DNA of 64,000 nt from Pseudoxanthomonas mexicana (GTDB lineage: Bacteria > Pseudomonadota > Gammaproteobacteria > Xanthomonadales > Xanthomonadaceae), in contig NZ_PDWV01000015.1 of assembly GCF_010093385.1 (NCBI RefSeq), positions 1-64,000 on the forward strand, read 5' to 3'. Every line of letters begins with the position of its first letter. The first letter of the stretch is position 1. Under the pieces are notes generated by a model that was not told the origin of the DNA, did no database searches, and saw nothing but the letters and a program-made list of their open reading frames with translations. Made by a program: the position numbers and the translations under genes. This document shows positions 28,861-38,581 of this stretch, piece after piece.

Positions 28861-28975
28861 ATTGAACCTTTATTGCCGCTTACGTCAGAAAGCGACGCAA
28901 CCGGTCAACTGATGTTCGCAGCCTGCGACGACGGCAGGGGGAAAGCAACGGCTCGGACCGCTCCGAGGCCCCGGA

Positions 28976-29587
28976 TCAGGGTTCGCGCTGACGGATGGTG
29001 TTGTCCGAGCGGCCGGATGGACGCGGCGGCGGGGTCGGACGCTCGATCCGGGCAGGGGCCTGCCGCTCCATCCGCTCCATCCGCTGCGGGCGTTCGGTCG
29101 CACGGGGCGCCGAGGGCGCCGGCATCACCCGCGGCGGACGGTAGCCACCCCCGCCCACGCGCGGCTGGCTGGGCGACGGCAACGCCTGGCCCGCCCGGTT
29201 GGGGACCATCGGCTGTGAGCCGCCCTCACGCCAGCGACCGGTCGGGTCACGCCACGGGGGCGGACGGTTGCCGCCACCCGGCGGCTTGTCGCTGTCGCCG
29301 GGACGCGGCGGGCGCGGGTGATGGTGGGGCGGGTAATAGGGATAGTACGGGCCGTAGTACCCGTAATAGGGGTAATAGCCGCGATAGCCGTAGGGGCTGC
29401 CGTACCCGTAGCTGCCATAGACGCCGCCCCCGCCGTAATAGCCGCCGCCGTAAGGATCGTAGTACTGCGTGCTGGGCCGGCCGTGGTAGTAACCGCCCGG
29501 GGCGGTGTCGCCGACGTAGTCGTACGTCGCACAGCCGCCCAGGGACAGGCTGGCGACGGCAAGGGCGTACAAGGATGAGCGCTTCAT
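28976..29587 (-). CDS. Gly/Tyr/Pro-rich lipoprotein
   Basis: A 203-aa lipoprotein: MKRSSLYALAVASLSLGGCATYDYV gives a signal peptide with the lipobox SLGGC. The mature protein has a Tyr/Gly-rich block (GGGYYGGGGVYGSYGYG, repeated YYPYYGYYG) followed by a Pro/Arg-rich low-complexity tail. There is no recognisable domain; such proteins are common in Xanthomonads and probably sit at the outer membrane. The ATG at 29587 is the start that yields the signal peptide; the longer frame to 29620 lacks one. Confidence 0.7.
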   Translation of the reverse strand: MKRSSLYALAVASLSLGGCATYDYVGDTAPGGYYHGRPSTQYYDPYGGGYYGGGGVYGSYGYGSPYGYRGYYPYYGYYGPYYPYYPPHHHPRPPRPGDSDKPPGGGNRPPPWRDPTGRWREGGSQPMVPNRAGQALPSPSQPRVGGGGYRPPRVMPAPSAPRATERPQRMERMERQAPARIERPTPPPRPSGRSDNTIRQREP

Positions 29588-29735
29588 GTCGGGACCCCCC
29601 GGGGATTCTGCAGGCAGCATCGGCCCGATGCATTGAATCCGTGCTTAACCCGTCCGGACGGTGGCCGTTCGCGTCCTGCCGGTGCGGGCCCGCTTCAGCC
29701 GGCGGCGAACCGCGACGATGCGTTAACCTTTCGGC

Positions 29736-30698
29736 ATGTCGATGCCCCTGCCCACCTACGACGACGTCCTTGCCGCCGCCGCCCGTATCGCACCCCATGC
29801 GCACGCCACGCCCGTCCTGCGCTCGCGCGCACTGGATGCGCTGGCCGGCTGCGAGCTGCATTTCAAGGCCGAGCCGCTGCAGCGGACGGGCGCCTTCAAG
29901 TTCCGCGGCGCGTGCAACGCTGTATGGGCGCTGGACGAAGCGACGGCGGTCCGCGGCGTGGTCACGCATTCGTCCGGCAACCATGGCGCCGCGTTGGCCC
30001 TGGCCGCGCGTACGCGGGGCATCCCGTGCCACGTGGTGGTGCCGGAAGGCGCCAACGCCGCCAAACGGGCCAACATCGCGCGTCAGGGCGCCACCCTGCA
30101 CACCTGCGCGGCCACCATCGCCGCCCGCGAGGCGACGGCGGTGCGGGTGCAGGCGGACACCGGCGCCCGCCTGATACACCCTTACACCGATCCTCATGTC
30201 ATCGCCGGCCAGGGCACCGCTGCGCTGGAACTGATCAACGCGGAAGGCCCGCTGGACGTCCTGGTCGCACCGGTGGGCGGTGGCGGCCTGCTGTCGGGCA
30301 CGGCGCTCGCCGTGGCCGCCACGGCGTCCGGCTGCCGCGTGATGGGCGCCGAACCGGCCGGTGCCGCCGATGCCGCCGAATCCCTGGCCGCCGGTGAACT
30401 GCGCGTGGACTTCATCCCCGATACCCTCTGCGACGGCCTGCGCGGCACGCTCGGCGCACCCAACTTCGCCCTGCTGCGCGCGCACCGGGTGGAGGTGGTG
30501 ACCGTGCCCGATGCCGAAACGCTCATCGCGATGCGGCTGCTGTGGGAATGCCTGAAGCTGCTGGTGGAACCCTCCTCCGCCATCGCCCTGGCCGCCATCC
30601 TGCGCCAGCGCGAGCGCCTGGCCGGACAGCGGGTCGGCGTGATCCTGTCCGGCGGCAATGTCGACCTGGACGCCCTGCCCTGGAAGGCCGCGGCATGA
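29736..30698 (+). CDS. threonine dehydratase/serine racemase-like PLP enzyme
   Basis: A 320-aa fold-type II PLP enzyme. The Schiff-base lysine is in RTGAFKFRGA near residue 53, the substrate/phosphate loops are HSSGNHGAALA and VGGGGLLSGTA, and the C-terminal LSGGNVDL loop holds the pyridine-ring Ser/Gly region. The length lacks the regulatory ACT domain of biosynthetic IlvA, so catabolic threonine/serine dehydratase or serine racemase activity is more likely. It overlaps the YdcF gene by four bases (ATGA). Confidence 0.85.
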   Translation: MSMPLPTYDDVLAAAARIAPHAHATPVLRSRALDALAGCELHFKAEPLQRTGAFKFRGACNAVWALDEATAVRGVVTHSSGNHGAALALAARTRGIPCHVVVPEGANAAKRANIARQGATLHTCAATIAAREATAVRVQADTGARLIHPYTDPHVIAGQGTAALELINAEGPLDVLVAPVGGGGLLSGTALAVAATASGCRVMGAEPAGAADAAESLAAGELRVDFIPDTLCDGLRGTLGAPNFALLRAHRVEVVTVPDAETLIAMRLLWECLKLLVEPSSAIALAAILRQRERLAGQRVGVILSGGNVDLDALPWKAAA

Positions 30699-31303
30699 AC
30701 GCGCGTCGCAGGAAGCCCCGGCGCGGGGTGTTCGGCTGGACCTGGCGGCTGCTGCTGGTGGTCCTGTTCTGGCTCGCCGGCGTGGCCGCCTACATCACCT
30801 GGGTCGGCCAGCGCGACGACGCCCGGCCCGCCGATGCGATCATCGTGCTGGGCGCGGCCGCCTACGACGCCAAGCCGTCGCCGGTGTTCGAAGAGCGCAT
30901 CCGCCACGGCATCGACCTGTACAAGCGCGGGCTGGCGCCGAAACTGATCTTCACCGGCGGCTACGGCGGCGTCGGCGCACGCTTCTCCGAGTCGCAGGTC
31001 GCGCGCCGCTACGCGTTGCGCCAGGGCGTGCCCGACAAGGCGATCCTGATCGAATCGCTGTCGCGCAACACCCACGACAACCTGCGCCAGGCATCGCTGC
31101 TGATGCAGCAGCACCAGCTGCACGACGTCATCGTGGTCAGCGACCCGCTGCACATGGCGCGCGCGCTGCGCATCAGCAAGGAACTCGGCATCCGCGCGGT
31201 CGGCTCGCCCACGCCGACCAGTCGCTTCCGCACCTTCGCCACGCGCTGGCGTTTCCTGCTGCAGGAAGTGTATTTCTTCCACCGCGACCGCCTGCCGCGC
31301 TGA
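30695..31303 (+). CDS. YdcF/SanA-family (DUF218) membrane-anchored protein
   Basis: A 202-aa protein with an N-terminal membrane helix (WRLLLVVLFWLAGVAAYIT, residues ~17-36) and a periplasmic DUF218 domain: DAIIVLGAAAYDAKPSPVF, LIFTGGYGG, SRNTHDNLRQA and VIVVSDPLHMARA are its conserved motifs. Family members such as ElyC and SanA act in envelope or peptidoglycan/enterobacterial-antigen homeostasis, but the reaction is unclear. Coupled to the dehydratase gene by a four-base overlap. Confidence 0.85.
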   Translation: MNARRRKPRRGVFGWTWRLLLVVLFWLAGVAAYITWVGQRDDARPADAIIVLGAAAYDAKPSPVFEERIRHGIDLYKRGLAPKLIFTGGYGGVGARFSESQVARRYALRQGVPDKAILIESLSRNTHDNLRQASLLMQQHQLHDVIVVSDPLHMARALRISKELGIRAVGSPTPTSRFRTFATRWRFLLQEVYFFHRDRLPR

Positions 31304-31348
31304 AGGCGTGGCGTATCATCGCCAGCTCGCCCACCACCCGGATCCGCC

Positions 31349-31786
31349 ATGAAGATCGACGGCACGCGCCGGCAGGACCGCGCCACCGAACTCGTCCTCA
31401 GCTACTACGCCGCCTTCAACCGCGGCGACTGGGAAGGCATGCTGGCGATGCTGAGCGAGGACGTGGTGCACGACCTCAACCAGGGCGCGCGCGAAGTGGG
31501 GCGCGAGGCGTTCGCGGCCTTCCTGGGGCGCATGAACGCCAGCTACCGCGAACAGCTGCGCGACATCGTGGTCCTGGTCACCCAGGATGGCCTGCGCGCC
31601 GCCGCCGAATACGTGGTGCATGGCGAGTACCTGCATACCGACGAAGGCCTGCCACCGGCGGATGGCCAGACCTACGCGCTGCCGGGCGGCGCCTTCTTCG
31701 ATATCCGCGACGACCGCATCGCGCGCGTCACCAACTACTACAACCTGCAGGACTGGATCCGGCAGGTGCGCCGCGACAATCCCTGA
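31349..31786 (+). CDS. NTF2/SnoaL-like ketosteroid isomerase-family protein
   Basis: A 145-aa protein with the cone-shaped SnoaL/NTF2 fold: VLSYYAAFNRGDWEGMLAML is the opening helix pair and LPGGAFFDIRDDRIARVTNYYNLQDW the closing beta-sheet region. Such proteins isomerise steroids, act as polyketide cyclases or only bind small molecules; catalytic residues cannot be assigned with confidence. A TATCAT hexamer lies about 30 bases before the start. Confidence 0.75.
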   Translation: MKIDGTRRQDRATELVLSYYAAFNRGDWEGMLAMLSEDVVHDLNQGAREVGREAFAAFLGRMNASYREQLRDIVVLVTQDGLRAAAEYVVHGEYLHTDEGLPPADGQTYALPGGAFFDIRDDRIARVTNYYNLQDWIRQVRRDNP

Positions 31787-31844
31787 GCCGGCGCGACGCG
31801 TAGCGGGCCGCAGCGAGCCCGTGCGATGAACCTACGCGGTGAAG

Positions 31845-32744
31845 CTACTCGCCGCGTCGCCGGATCGGGATCTTCGACAGCGGCACCGCCGCGATGTCCT
31901 CCCCCTGCTCACGTATCGGCGCGCCCGCCGGCGGCGCCCAGGCATGGGCGTAGATGACGTCCCAGGTGCTGGGCAGCTTGCCGTCCGCGCGACGCAACGG
32001 CTCGTAGGCTGCCGCCGCGGCCGCGAAGCGCGCGCGACCGGTCAGCGTATGCCGGCGATGGTGCAAGGCGTTGGTCGCGCCCATCGCGCGCAGTTCGCGC
32101 ATCAACGCCGGCAGGTCGTCGTAGGTCAGCGTGAAGCGGTCACGGTCGAGCACCGGATCGCGGAAGCCGGCCAGCATCAGCGCATCTCCGAACTGGGCGA
32201 TGGTAGGGAACGGGCTGACATGTGGCGCATCGTCGGCCTGCGCGAACGCATCGCGCAGTTCCTGCAGCGTTTCCGGTCCGAACGTCGAGCACACCAGCAG
32301 GCCGCCGGGCTTCAGTACGCGGCGAAAGCCGGCGAACGCGGCCGGCAGGTCGTCCACCCACTGCAGGCTCAGGTTGCAGAACAGCACGTCGACGCTGGCT
32401 TCCGCCACGGGCAGTGCACGCAGGTCGGCGCAGACGCGCTGGAACGGCTTCCACCAGCCGGCCTGCTTCTTCGCCTCGCGCAGCATGGGCAACGCCAGGT
32501 CCAGTGCGACGACCTGCGCCTTCGGCCAGCGCTTGCGCATGGCGGCGGCCGCGTGCGCGGGACCGCAGCCCACGTCCAGCACCACCTTCGGATCGGCTGC
32601 ATCCTGGCCCTGCCGCAGGGCGAAGTAGTCCAGCGACTCCAGCAGGCGCTTCTCGACTTCGTGCTGCAACGCCGCCGCCGCATCGTAGCCGGCGGCCGAG
32701 CGCGAGAACGCACGGCGGATGTGGCGATGGTCGAACGTGCTCAT
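31845..32744 (-). CDS. bioC: malonyl-ACP O-methyltransferase BioC
   Basis: BioC methylates the malonyl-ACP free carboxyl so fatty-acid synthesis can build the pimeloyl moiety of biotin. The 299-aa product starts HIRRAFSRSAAGYDAAAALQ, the BioC N-terminal signature, and has the SAM-binding VVLDVGCGPAHAA near residue 55 and LFCNLSLQWVDDLPAAF. Last gene of bioB-bioF-bioH-bioC; its ATG overlaps the bioH stop by four bases. Confidence 0.93.
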   Translation of the reverse strand: MSTFDHRHIRRAFSRSAAGYDAAAALQHEVEKRLLESLDYFALRQGQDAADPKVVLDVGCGPAHAAAAMRKRWPKAQVVALDLALPMLREAKKQAGWWKPFQRVCADLRALPVAEASVDVLFCNLSLQWVDDLPAAFAGFRRVLKPGGLLVCSTFGPETLQELRDAFAQADDAPHVSPFPTIAQFGDALMLAGFRDPVLDRDRFTLTYDDLPALMRELRAMGATNALHHRRHTLTGRARFAAAAAAYEPLRRADGKLPSTWDVIYAHAWAPPAGAPIREQGEDIAAVPLSKIPIRRRGE

Positions 32745-33517
32745 GCCGTGGCTCCGAGCGGCAGCGCCTGCATGAAGCGGTCCACGTCGGCCGCCACGCG
32801 GTCGGCGTGACCCAGGAACGGCGCGTGGCCACCGCCGGCGATCTCGACGAAAGTGGCTTGCGGCGTGACGGCGGCAGACGCCTGCATCGCTTTCGTCGGC
32901 ACCAGCAGGTCGCGGCGCCCGGCCAGCCACAGCGTGGGTACGGACAGTGCCGGCAGCGTTGCACGCAGGTCGGACTGCTCGAGCAGGTGCAGGCCCTGCT
33001 GCAGGGCTTCGGGTGCCGGCTCGCCACGCGCGTACAGGTCGTGCTTCAGCGTGCGTAGTTCGCTGCGCGCGTGCTCGGAACCCATCGTGTCCAGCGCGAG
33101 GAACCGCTCCAGCGTGCCGGCGTAGTCGTTGCGCAGGTCGTCGCCGAACTGTGCGAACACGCGGCCTTCCACGCCATGCGGCCAGTCGCCGTCGCGCACG
33201 AAGCGCGGCGTCGCCGCGATCATGGCCAGCCCACGCACCTGCGACGACGATGCCGCCGCATGCAGCGCGAACAGCCCGCCCAGCGACCATGCCAGCCAGG
33301 CGGCCGGCGGCGTGCGGGCGAGGATGGCGGTGACAGTGGCGTCCAGCGTCAGCGGAACCTCGCTGTCACGGCTGAAGCCGTGCCCGGGCAGGTCGACGAG
33401 ATGCAGCGTGTAGCGGTCGGAGAGCCGCTGCACCAGCGGGGCGAATACGCCGCCATGCAGCGCCCAGCCATGCAGCAGCACCAGGGAGGGGCCGCTGCCG
33501 AGGGTTTCGATATGCAT
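32741..33517 (-). CDS. bioH: pimeloyl-ACP methyl ester esterase BioH
   Basis: BioH hydrolyses pimeloyl-ACP methyl ester to end the BioC-started chain elongation. The 258-aa alpha/beta hydrolase has LVLLHGWALHGGVF, the nucleophile LAWSLGGLFALHAA (WSLGG as in E. coli BioH), the Asp in WLAGRRDLLVP and the His in GGGHAPFLGH. A GACAAT hexamer seven bases before the ATG suggests an internal, leaderless start within the biotin operon. Overlaps bioC by four bases. Confidence 0.93.
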   Translation of the reverse strand: MHIETLGSGPSLVLLHGWALHGGVFAPLVQRLSDRYTLHLVDLPGHGFSRDSEVPLTLDATVTAILARTPPAAWLAWSLGGLFALHAAASSSQVRGLAMIAATPRFVRDGDWPHGVEGRVFAQFGDDLRNDYAGTLERFLALDTMGSEHARSELRTLKHDLYARGEPAPEALQQGLHLLEQSDLRATLPALSVPTLWLAGRRDLLVPTKAMQASAAVTPQATFVEIAGGGHAPFLGHADRVAADVDRFMQALPLGATA

Positions 33518-33571
33518 GCGGCGTATTGTCGCCGATCCCGCGTGCCCCGGGATCGCAGAAGGGGGTTCGCC

Positions 33572-34771
33572 TCAGGCCACGGCGCCATGCACGCGCTGCA
33601 CCGCTTCCCACGAGCGCGCCAGGGTGTCCATCAGACCGTCCACGTCCTGCGGCGAGTGCAGGGCCGACAGGGTCACCCGCAGCCTCGCCTTGCCGTCCGG
33701 CACGGTCGGCGGCCGGATTGCCGGCACCAGGTAGCCTGCACTGTCCAGCGCCGCCGCCAACGCGAGTGCGTTGCCATCGCTGCCGCACAGCACCGGCTGG
33801 ATCGGCGATTCCGAGGCCATCAGCTGCAGTCCGGCGCGCTGCGCGCCGCTGCGGAAGCGGTCCACCAGCGACTGCAGCTTCTCGCGCCGCCACTGGTCGC
33901 GGCGCGCGTGCTTCACCGCCACGCGGGTGGCCGCCGCCAGCGCCGGCGGCAGCGCGGTGGTGTAGATGTAGGGGCGCGCGGTCTCGGCCAGATGCTGGAT
34001 CAGCGTCTCTTCGCCCACGACGACGGCACCGTAGCCCCCCAGCGCCTTGCCCAGGGTGACCAGCTGCAGCGGCACGTCGGCCACACCCATGCGCGCTTCG
34101 GCCACGCTGCCACGACCTTCGGGTCCGCGCACGCCGACGCCGTGCGCGTCGTCCACGAAGAACAGCGCCTGCTGCATGCGCGCGACCAGGCTCAGCGCAC
34201 GCAACGGCGCGGTGTCGCCGTCCATGCTGAAGACGCCGTCGGTCGCCAGCATGGCGGCGCCGTCCGGCTGCAGCTTCAGCTGGCGCAGGGCGCCTTCGGG
34301 ATCCAGGTGCGGATAGCGGCGCAGCTTGGCGCCTGCCAGCCGCGTGGCGTCAAGCAGGCTGGCATGGTTGAGACGGTCCTGCACGCAGACATCGCCATCC
34401 TCCAGCAGCGCCTGCTGCACGGCCAGGTTGGCGAGGAATCCGCTGCCGAACAGCAGCGCACGGGGATAGCCCAGCCAGTCGGCGATGTCCCGCTCCAGCC
34501 CGTCGTGCGCCGCATGGTGGCCGCTGACCAGATGCGATGCACCGGCACCGGTGCCCTCGCGTGCAGCGGCGTCCTGCAGTGCGTTGGTGACTTCGAACTG
34601 CTGCGCCAGGCCCAGGTAGTCGTTGCTGCTGAACTCCGTGAGCCAGCGGCCCTCGACCTCCACCCGCACGCCATCGCGCCGGTTGACGGTGCGGCGCGTG
34701 CGCTGGCGCGCCAGGGCCACGCGCTGCTGGCGCTGGGCGAGGATGCGGTCGTGCAGGTCGGGGCGTGTCAT
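33572..34771 (-). CDS. bioF: 8-amino-7-oxononanoate synthase BioF
   Basis: BioF condenses pimeloyl-ACP with alanine using PLP. The 399-aa protein has [11 protein letters not shown] near residue 46, [32 protein letters not shown] and the PLP lysine in [14 protein letters not shown]. The ATG at 34771 begins [11 protein letters not shown]; an upstream in-frame ATG adds ten Pro-rich residues and seems less likely. Between bioB and bioH on the minus strand. Confidence 0.95.
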   Translation of the reverse strand: MTRPDLHDRILAQRQQRVALARQRTRRTVNRRDGVRVEVEGRWLTEFSSNDYLGLAQQFEVTNALQDAAAREGTGAGASHLVSGHHAAHDGLERDIADWLGYPRALLFGSGFLANLAVQQALLEDGDVCVQDRLNHASLLDATRLAGAKLRRYPHLDPEGALRQLKLQPDGAAMLATDGVFSMDGDTAPLRALSLVARMQQALFFVDDAHGVGVRGPEGRGSVAEARMGVADVPLQLVTLGKALGGYGAVVVGEETLIQHLAETARPYIYTTALPPALAAATRVAVKHARRDQWRREKLQSLVDRFRSGAQRAGLQLMASESPIQPVLCGSDGNALALAAALDSAGYLVPAIRPPTVPDGKARLRVTLSALHSPQDVDGLMDTLARSWEAVQRVHGAVA

Positions 34772-34895
34772 GGGTTCGGGACCGGGTACGGGAGCGCGCA
34801 TCGGCGGCGGCCGGGACGCGCCGACACCGACGCGCCGGGACGCGATGCCCGCGCCGGCGTGATGGCCTTCGTCCTGTCCCCTGTCGTGCCCCCGA

Positions 34896-35972
34896 CTACG
34901 CCGCCTGGCCGCAGCACGGCGCAGGATGGGTGATGTCGGCGTGCACCGTACCGCTGCCGGCGCCTTCCATTCTGTGATGGTCGTGCACGTTTTCCACCTG
35001 CACCTGCATGGGTCGCAGGCCCAGGCGCGCGAACAGGGCCTGGTCGCGCTCGGTGTCCGGGTTGCCGGTGGTCAGCAGCTTTTCGCCGTAGAAGATCGAA
35101 TTGGCTCCGGCCAGGAAGCACAGCGCCTGCAGTTCGTCGCTCATCGCCTCGCGGCCGGCCGACAGGCGCACCATCGAGGCCGGCATCACGATGCGGGCGA
35201 CGGCGATCGTGCGGACGAACTCGAACGGATCCAGCTCGGTGGTGCCGTGCAGCGGCGTGCCGGCCACCTGCACCAGGCGGTTGATCGGCACCGAATCCGG
35301 ATGCGCCGGCAGGTTCGCCAGCGCCTGCAGCAGGCCGGCGCGCTGGTCGCGCGATTCGCCCATTCCGACGATGCCGCCGCAGCAGGTCTTCATGCCCGCA
35401 TCGCGGACATGCGCCAGCGTGTCCAGACGGTCCTGGTACTGGCGGGTGTGGATGATGTCGCCGTAGAAGTCGGGTGCGGTGTCGAGGTTGTGGGTGTAGT
35501 AGTCCAGGCCCGCCTCCTTCAACGCCTGCGCCTGCGCGCCGCTCAGCATGCCCAGCGTGGCGCAGGTCTCCAGGCCCAGCGCCTTCACCCCGCGGATCAT
35601 CTCGGCGACCTTGGGGATGTCGCGGTCCTTGGGCGAACGCCAGGCCGCGCCCATGCAGAAGCGCGACGCCCCGGCGGCCTTGGCCTGCGCGGCCTTCGTC
35701 AGCACCTGCTCGGCGTCCATCAGCTTCTGCGCAGCCACGCCGGTGTCGTAGCGCTGCGCCTGCGGGCAGTAGGCGCAATCCTCCGGACAGCCGCCGGTCT
35801 TCACCGACAGCAGGGTGGAGACCTGGACTTCCGCCGGATCGAAATGCGCGCGATGCACGGTCGCGGCCCGATGCAGCAGGTCCGGGAACGGCAGGTCGAA
35901 CAGCGCCAGCAGCTCCTCCCGTTGCCAGTCGTGGCGCAGCAGGGAGGTATCGCTGGAAATGTGAGCGGACAT
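34896..35972 (-). CDS. bioB: biotin synthase BioB
   Basis: BioB is a radical-SAM enzyme that inserts sulfur into dethiobiotin. The 358-aa protein carries the radical-SAM triad [16 protein letters not shown] near residue 55, [15 protein letters not shown], the [18 protein letters not shown] stretch and a C-terminal [17 protein letters not shown] with the 2Fe-2S-binding Arg/Cys context. It leads the bioBFHC operon; a TTGACA/CAGACT promoter lies about 30-57 bases upstream. Confidence 0.97.
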   Translation of the reverse strand: MSAHISSDTSLLRHDWQREELLALFDLPFPDLLHRAATVHRAHFDPAEVQVSTLLSVKTGGCPEDCAYCPQAQRYDTGVAAQKLMDAEQVLTKAAQAKAAGASRFCMGAAWRSPKDRDIPKVAEMIRGVKALGLETCATLGMLSGAQAQALKEAGLDYYTHNLDTAPDFYGDIIHTRQYQDRLDTLAHVRDAGMKTCCGGIVGMGESRDQRAGLLQALANLPAHPDSVPINRLVQVAGTPLHGTTELDPFEFVRTIAVARIVMPASMVRLSAGREAMSDELQALCFLAGANSIFYGEKLLTTGNPDTERDQALFARLGLRPMQVQVENVHDHHRMEGAGSGTVHADITHPAPCCGQAA

Positions 35973-36000
35973 CGCGGCCTCGGCGGATTACAGTCGCGGA

Positions 36001-36029
36001 AGTCTGGAAACCGGGCCCCGCCCTGTCAA
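36001..36029 (-). promoter_or_regulatory. promoter of the bioBFHC operon
   Basis: Read on the minus strand, TTGACA (plus coordinates 36024-36029) and CAGACT (36001-36006) are separated by 17 bases. This is a good -35 with a moderate -10, correctly placed for bioB at 35972. No BirA-type operator was recognised. Confidence 0.5.
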
Positions 36030-36632
36030 CCGCATGGATGCTCCGAAAGTTGACGGCTGGTGGCGCCGGGCCGGCCGGTCGCTGCTCACGCCATGTAGAA
36101 ACGGGCAAAAAGCAGGATTGATTGCGCCATAAGGCGAGACTCGTCCCATCAAAAGCTGGGATTTTTTTGATGAATGAAAAATGAACGGCGGCCGACAGAT
36201 GCACCAATCTTCCGTTATCTACAAGGAAATTGGCCGAATGTCGCCAAAAGTGCAGCTCGGATGTCGGCTTTTAGCCGCAGCCTTGCGACCTAACCGAGGC
36301 TGGATGCGATCAGTTGTGCTCTGAGACGCTGAATCCAGATTCGGGGCTGCTGGCGCTGAAGTTAGCTCGCTCACCTGATCGGGCCTGTTTCCAACCAACG
36401 CTTTAAGACGTGCCAACACGGCGCGGGCGTCCGACTTGCCGCCCAGCTTGACGAAAGAGATTCAGCTGCATGTTTCCCTCGGGCACTGAAGCGTGAGGCT
36501 CGCAGGCGTGTTGTGGTGACGCTCTGATCTGCCGCATACCGAGGGGTAAGTGCCCCTGCCGCCCCGTGCTCGCGTTCACTTGTTGGGCGGCCGAGGTCGA
36601 CCTAAGATCGCTCTAAATGGGGAGGCGACCCT
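36030..36632. other. junction from core chromosome to accessory DNA
   Basis: About 600 bases without a convincing gene. GC falls after ~36150. A weak + strand hairpin (TCCCA 36144-36148 with TGGGA 36157-36161) is followed by seven T residues. On the minus strand around 36219-36450 there is a short open stretch (including KLGGKSDARAVLARLKALVG) that may be a relic but has no convincing start. This is the likely left boundary of the island; no integrase or direct repeat was found. Confidence 0.5.
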
Positions 36633-37511
36633 GTGTCGCTATCGAGCACCGGGGGGGCGGAGCTCGACTTCAGGAGCTTTCTAGACATGGTGTCGTCGAC
36701 TGCGTTCTCGTTCTCTGTCGTGACCAATGCTGCCCACCTGGGCGCTGCGGGTCGCTCGGTCGGTGCGCACTTGGCCGCAAAGCTGGAATGCTTTGGATCA
36801 GACGAGCGGACCCTGACCGATGAACTCTGCGACATGTTGTGCCTCTGGCTTAACCACCCAGGACCACACTTCATATCGGGTGGCGCCCCGATCCACCTGG
36901 ATCTATCGAAGACGACAGCCAAGCAGGAAGCCAAAAATGGGGCGGATCTGCGGCTGGTGGTGAGCTCTGTCCATGGCGCCAAGGATTGCCTTCTCCAAGC
37001 CAAGGTGTTCGATACCTCCACCGGCAAGCTTCGCGGGAGCTATGAAAGGCTCAGGAAGCAACTGCTCAAGGCCAGAAATACTTGTGGCAGCCTGGCCTTC
37101 CTGCTTGTGTATGTTCCTGCCCAGCATCTGGATGGTGCCTCGCACGGTTATGGCAGTTGGGAGCAGGGGTTCTGCAAGGCCTCTCTGCCAGGGGTCTCTT
37201 CAGGCTTTGGTGGCACTGCCATCCCCGTCGACAAGCTGCTGGATGCGAAGGGCAGGTGGATAGACAAAGTAGACAAGGTGCCGCACTCCCACGGCCACTT
37301 CGCAAACGGACTTACCGTTGCGCAGCTCCTGCTGGAGCTGATGGTCTGCCTTCGAGGTAGCTGGCGACTACCTGGCAACGGATTGGTCTTAGCGCCCGAG
37401 GGGGATCGCGAGCATTTCATGACGCTCAGTGCCTTCGTATCGTCTGATGCATCCTGGGCGACCCTGCAGGATGAAGCACGTGCCGCCATCAATCCGCCGC
37501 GGGACGGCTAG
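36633..37511 (+). CDS. unknown protein, possible PD-(D/E)XK nuclease
   Basis: A 292-aa protein I do not recognise by name. It starts with a GTG preceded by GGGGAGG at good spacing. Residues ~60-70 (TLTDELCDMLCLWL), then NGADLRLVV and LLQAKVFD around residues ~107-132, reproduce the E...D...(E/Q)xK spacing of PD-(D/E)XK nucleases, with QxK in place of ExK. The rest has a central YERLRKQLLKARN helix and a Trp-rich C-terminal part. Codon use is unlike the core genome. It is the first gene of a cluster with a small membrane protein, a GNAT protein and another nuclease candidate; function in defence is inference. Confidence 0.5.
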   Translation: MSLSSTGGAELDFRSFLDMVSSTAFSFSVVTNAAHLGAAGRSVGAHLAAKLECFGSDERTLTDELCDMLCLWLNHPGPHFISGGAPIHLDLSKTTAKQEAKNGADLRLVVSSVHGAKDCLLQAKVFDTSTGKLRGSYERLRKQLLKARNTCGSLAFLLVYVPAQHLDGASHGYGSWEQGFCKASLPGVSSGFGGTAIPVDKLLDAKGRWIDKVDKVPHSHGHFANGLTVAQLLLELMVCLRGSWRLPGNGLVLAPEGDREHFMTLSAFVSSDASWATLQDEARAAINPPRDG

Positions 37512-37550
37512 CCGCCTGTCCCTTTCCAATCAGATCGGTCACAAATAGGC

Positions 37551-38042
37551 ATGATGATCCAAGCCCTCCTGACGTCGTCCGTTATCGCAGCACTTGTTGG
37601 TGCTTTCGTGGCGCTGCGTTCATCTGAGCGCAGGATTGCCATCGAGAACATCACTCAAGAGCGCGCCAAGTGGCGAGATAAGATTCGTTGTAGCGCCGCA
37701 GAGGTTGCCGCCGCGCTAACTTCCCAGGACGCCGCAGGCTTGGCAAAGGCCAAGCTTGCCTTGTCGCTATTGCTGAACCCGACGGACCCAGATGATCGCG
37801 CCATCATCAACGTTATCTCCGGCGACGACCTAGGAGCTACCCGGGCCGAAGAATTCCACATCCATGTTTCGCTGCTACTCAAGCACGACTGGGAACGCGC
37901 CAAAAAGGAATCCACGTCCTTGCTGCCGAGGCAGAAGGTAACCCGCCTTTCCTATCAGGCGTACTTGGCCACCCTGGGACCTAAGCCGGCGCCGGCTGGA
38001 AAATCGTCGACTGCCGTCGGGCCCGTACAGGAGCTGGCATGA
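37551..38042 (+). CDS. small membrane-anchored hypothetical protein
   Basis: A 163-aa protein. Residues ~4-25 (QALLTSSVIAALVGAFVAL) make a single N-terminal membrane helix; the remainder is a soluble helical domain with a charged QERAKWRDKIR segment right after the membrane. No domain is recognised. Such N-anchored, DUF-like proteins are common partners in defence loci. It overlaps the next gene by four bases (ATGA), so the two are co-translated. Confidence 0.5.
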   Translation: MMIQALLTSSVIAALVGAFVALRSSERRIAIENITQERAKWRDKIRCSAAEVAAALTSQDAAGLAKAKLALSLLLNPTDPDDRAIINVISGDDLGATRAEEFHIHVSLLLKHDWERAKKESTSLLPRQKVTRLSYQAYLATLGPKPAPAGKSSTAVGPVQELA

Positions 38043-38551
38043 GCGAACTAAGTTGCCAGGTGAAAGCGCCAGCCGAATTCAGCGACGAAGAGCTAAAGGA
38101 TTTCACTGCGTTCGTGCTGGCCGGCGGCGAGGTCATGGCCCAAGGCCTGCAGGGCCGGGTGGAGAACGCCTATGCGCTGGCCTTCCTGCGCTCCGGACGA
38201 GGCTTGATAGGCGTAGCCGGCCTGAAGCGCCCAAGTAACCGGCATCGTGCCGAGGTCTCGCAGGGTTCGGGGGTGCCTATCCCTGAGGCTGAATTCGAGC
38301 TTGAGATGGGATGGATTTTTGTACTGCCGAGTGCACGAGGTGGCAAGTCGCTTCCATTGTGCACGCAGCTCTTGCTAGCAGCGGGCGTCCGTAGCGTGTT
38401 TGCGACCACCCGAGCAGGCAACCCCGCCATGCACAGGACGTTAGCGAAATTGGGGTTTGCGCGGGTGGGTCAAAGTTGGCCCTCACGCGAGGGTGACGAT
38501 GAGCTTCTGCTTTTCGTCAGGGGCATCCAAAGAGCGACCGATGTTCCGTAG
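38039..38551 (+). CDS. GNAT-fold acetyltransferase-like protein
   Basis: A 170-aa protein with the second half of a GNAT fold: ELEMGWIFVLPSARGGKSL gives strand beta4 and the acetyl-CoA pyrophosphate loop (R/Q-x-x-G-x-G/A variant, ARGGKS), and FATTRAGNPAMHRTLAKLGF followed by VGQSW is the typical beta5-helix-'LGF' pattern. The substrate is unknown; it may be an antitoxin/toxin-like GNAT or a modifier of the neighbouring protein. Translationally coupled to the membrane protein gene before it. Confidence 0.6.
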   Translation: MSELSCQVKAPAEFSDEELKDFTAFVLAGGEVMAQGLQGRVENAYALAFLRSGRGLIGVAGLKRPSNRHRAEVSQGSGVPIPEAEFELEMGWIFVLPSARGGKSLPLCTQLLLAAGVRSVFATTRAGNPAMHRTLAKLGFARVGQSWPSREGDDELLLFVRGIQRATDVP

Positions 38552-38581
38552 TACAGCAGACTGACATCGAGCGGAGACGCA

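Noticed and set aside
36219-36419. 66-codon minus-strand frame in the island boundary
   Set aside because: No ribosome-binding site, preceded by a stop in frame, and no recognisable domain; could at most be a decayed fragment.
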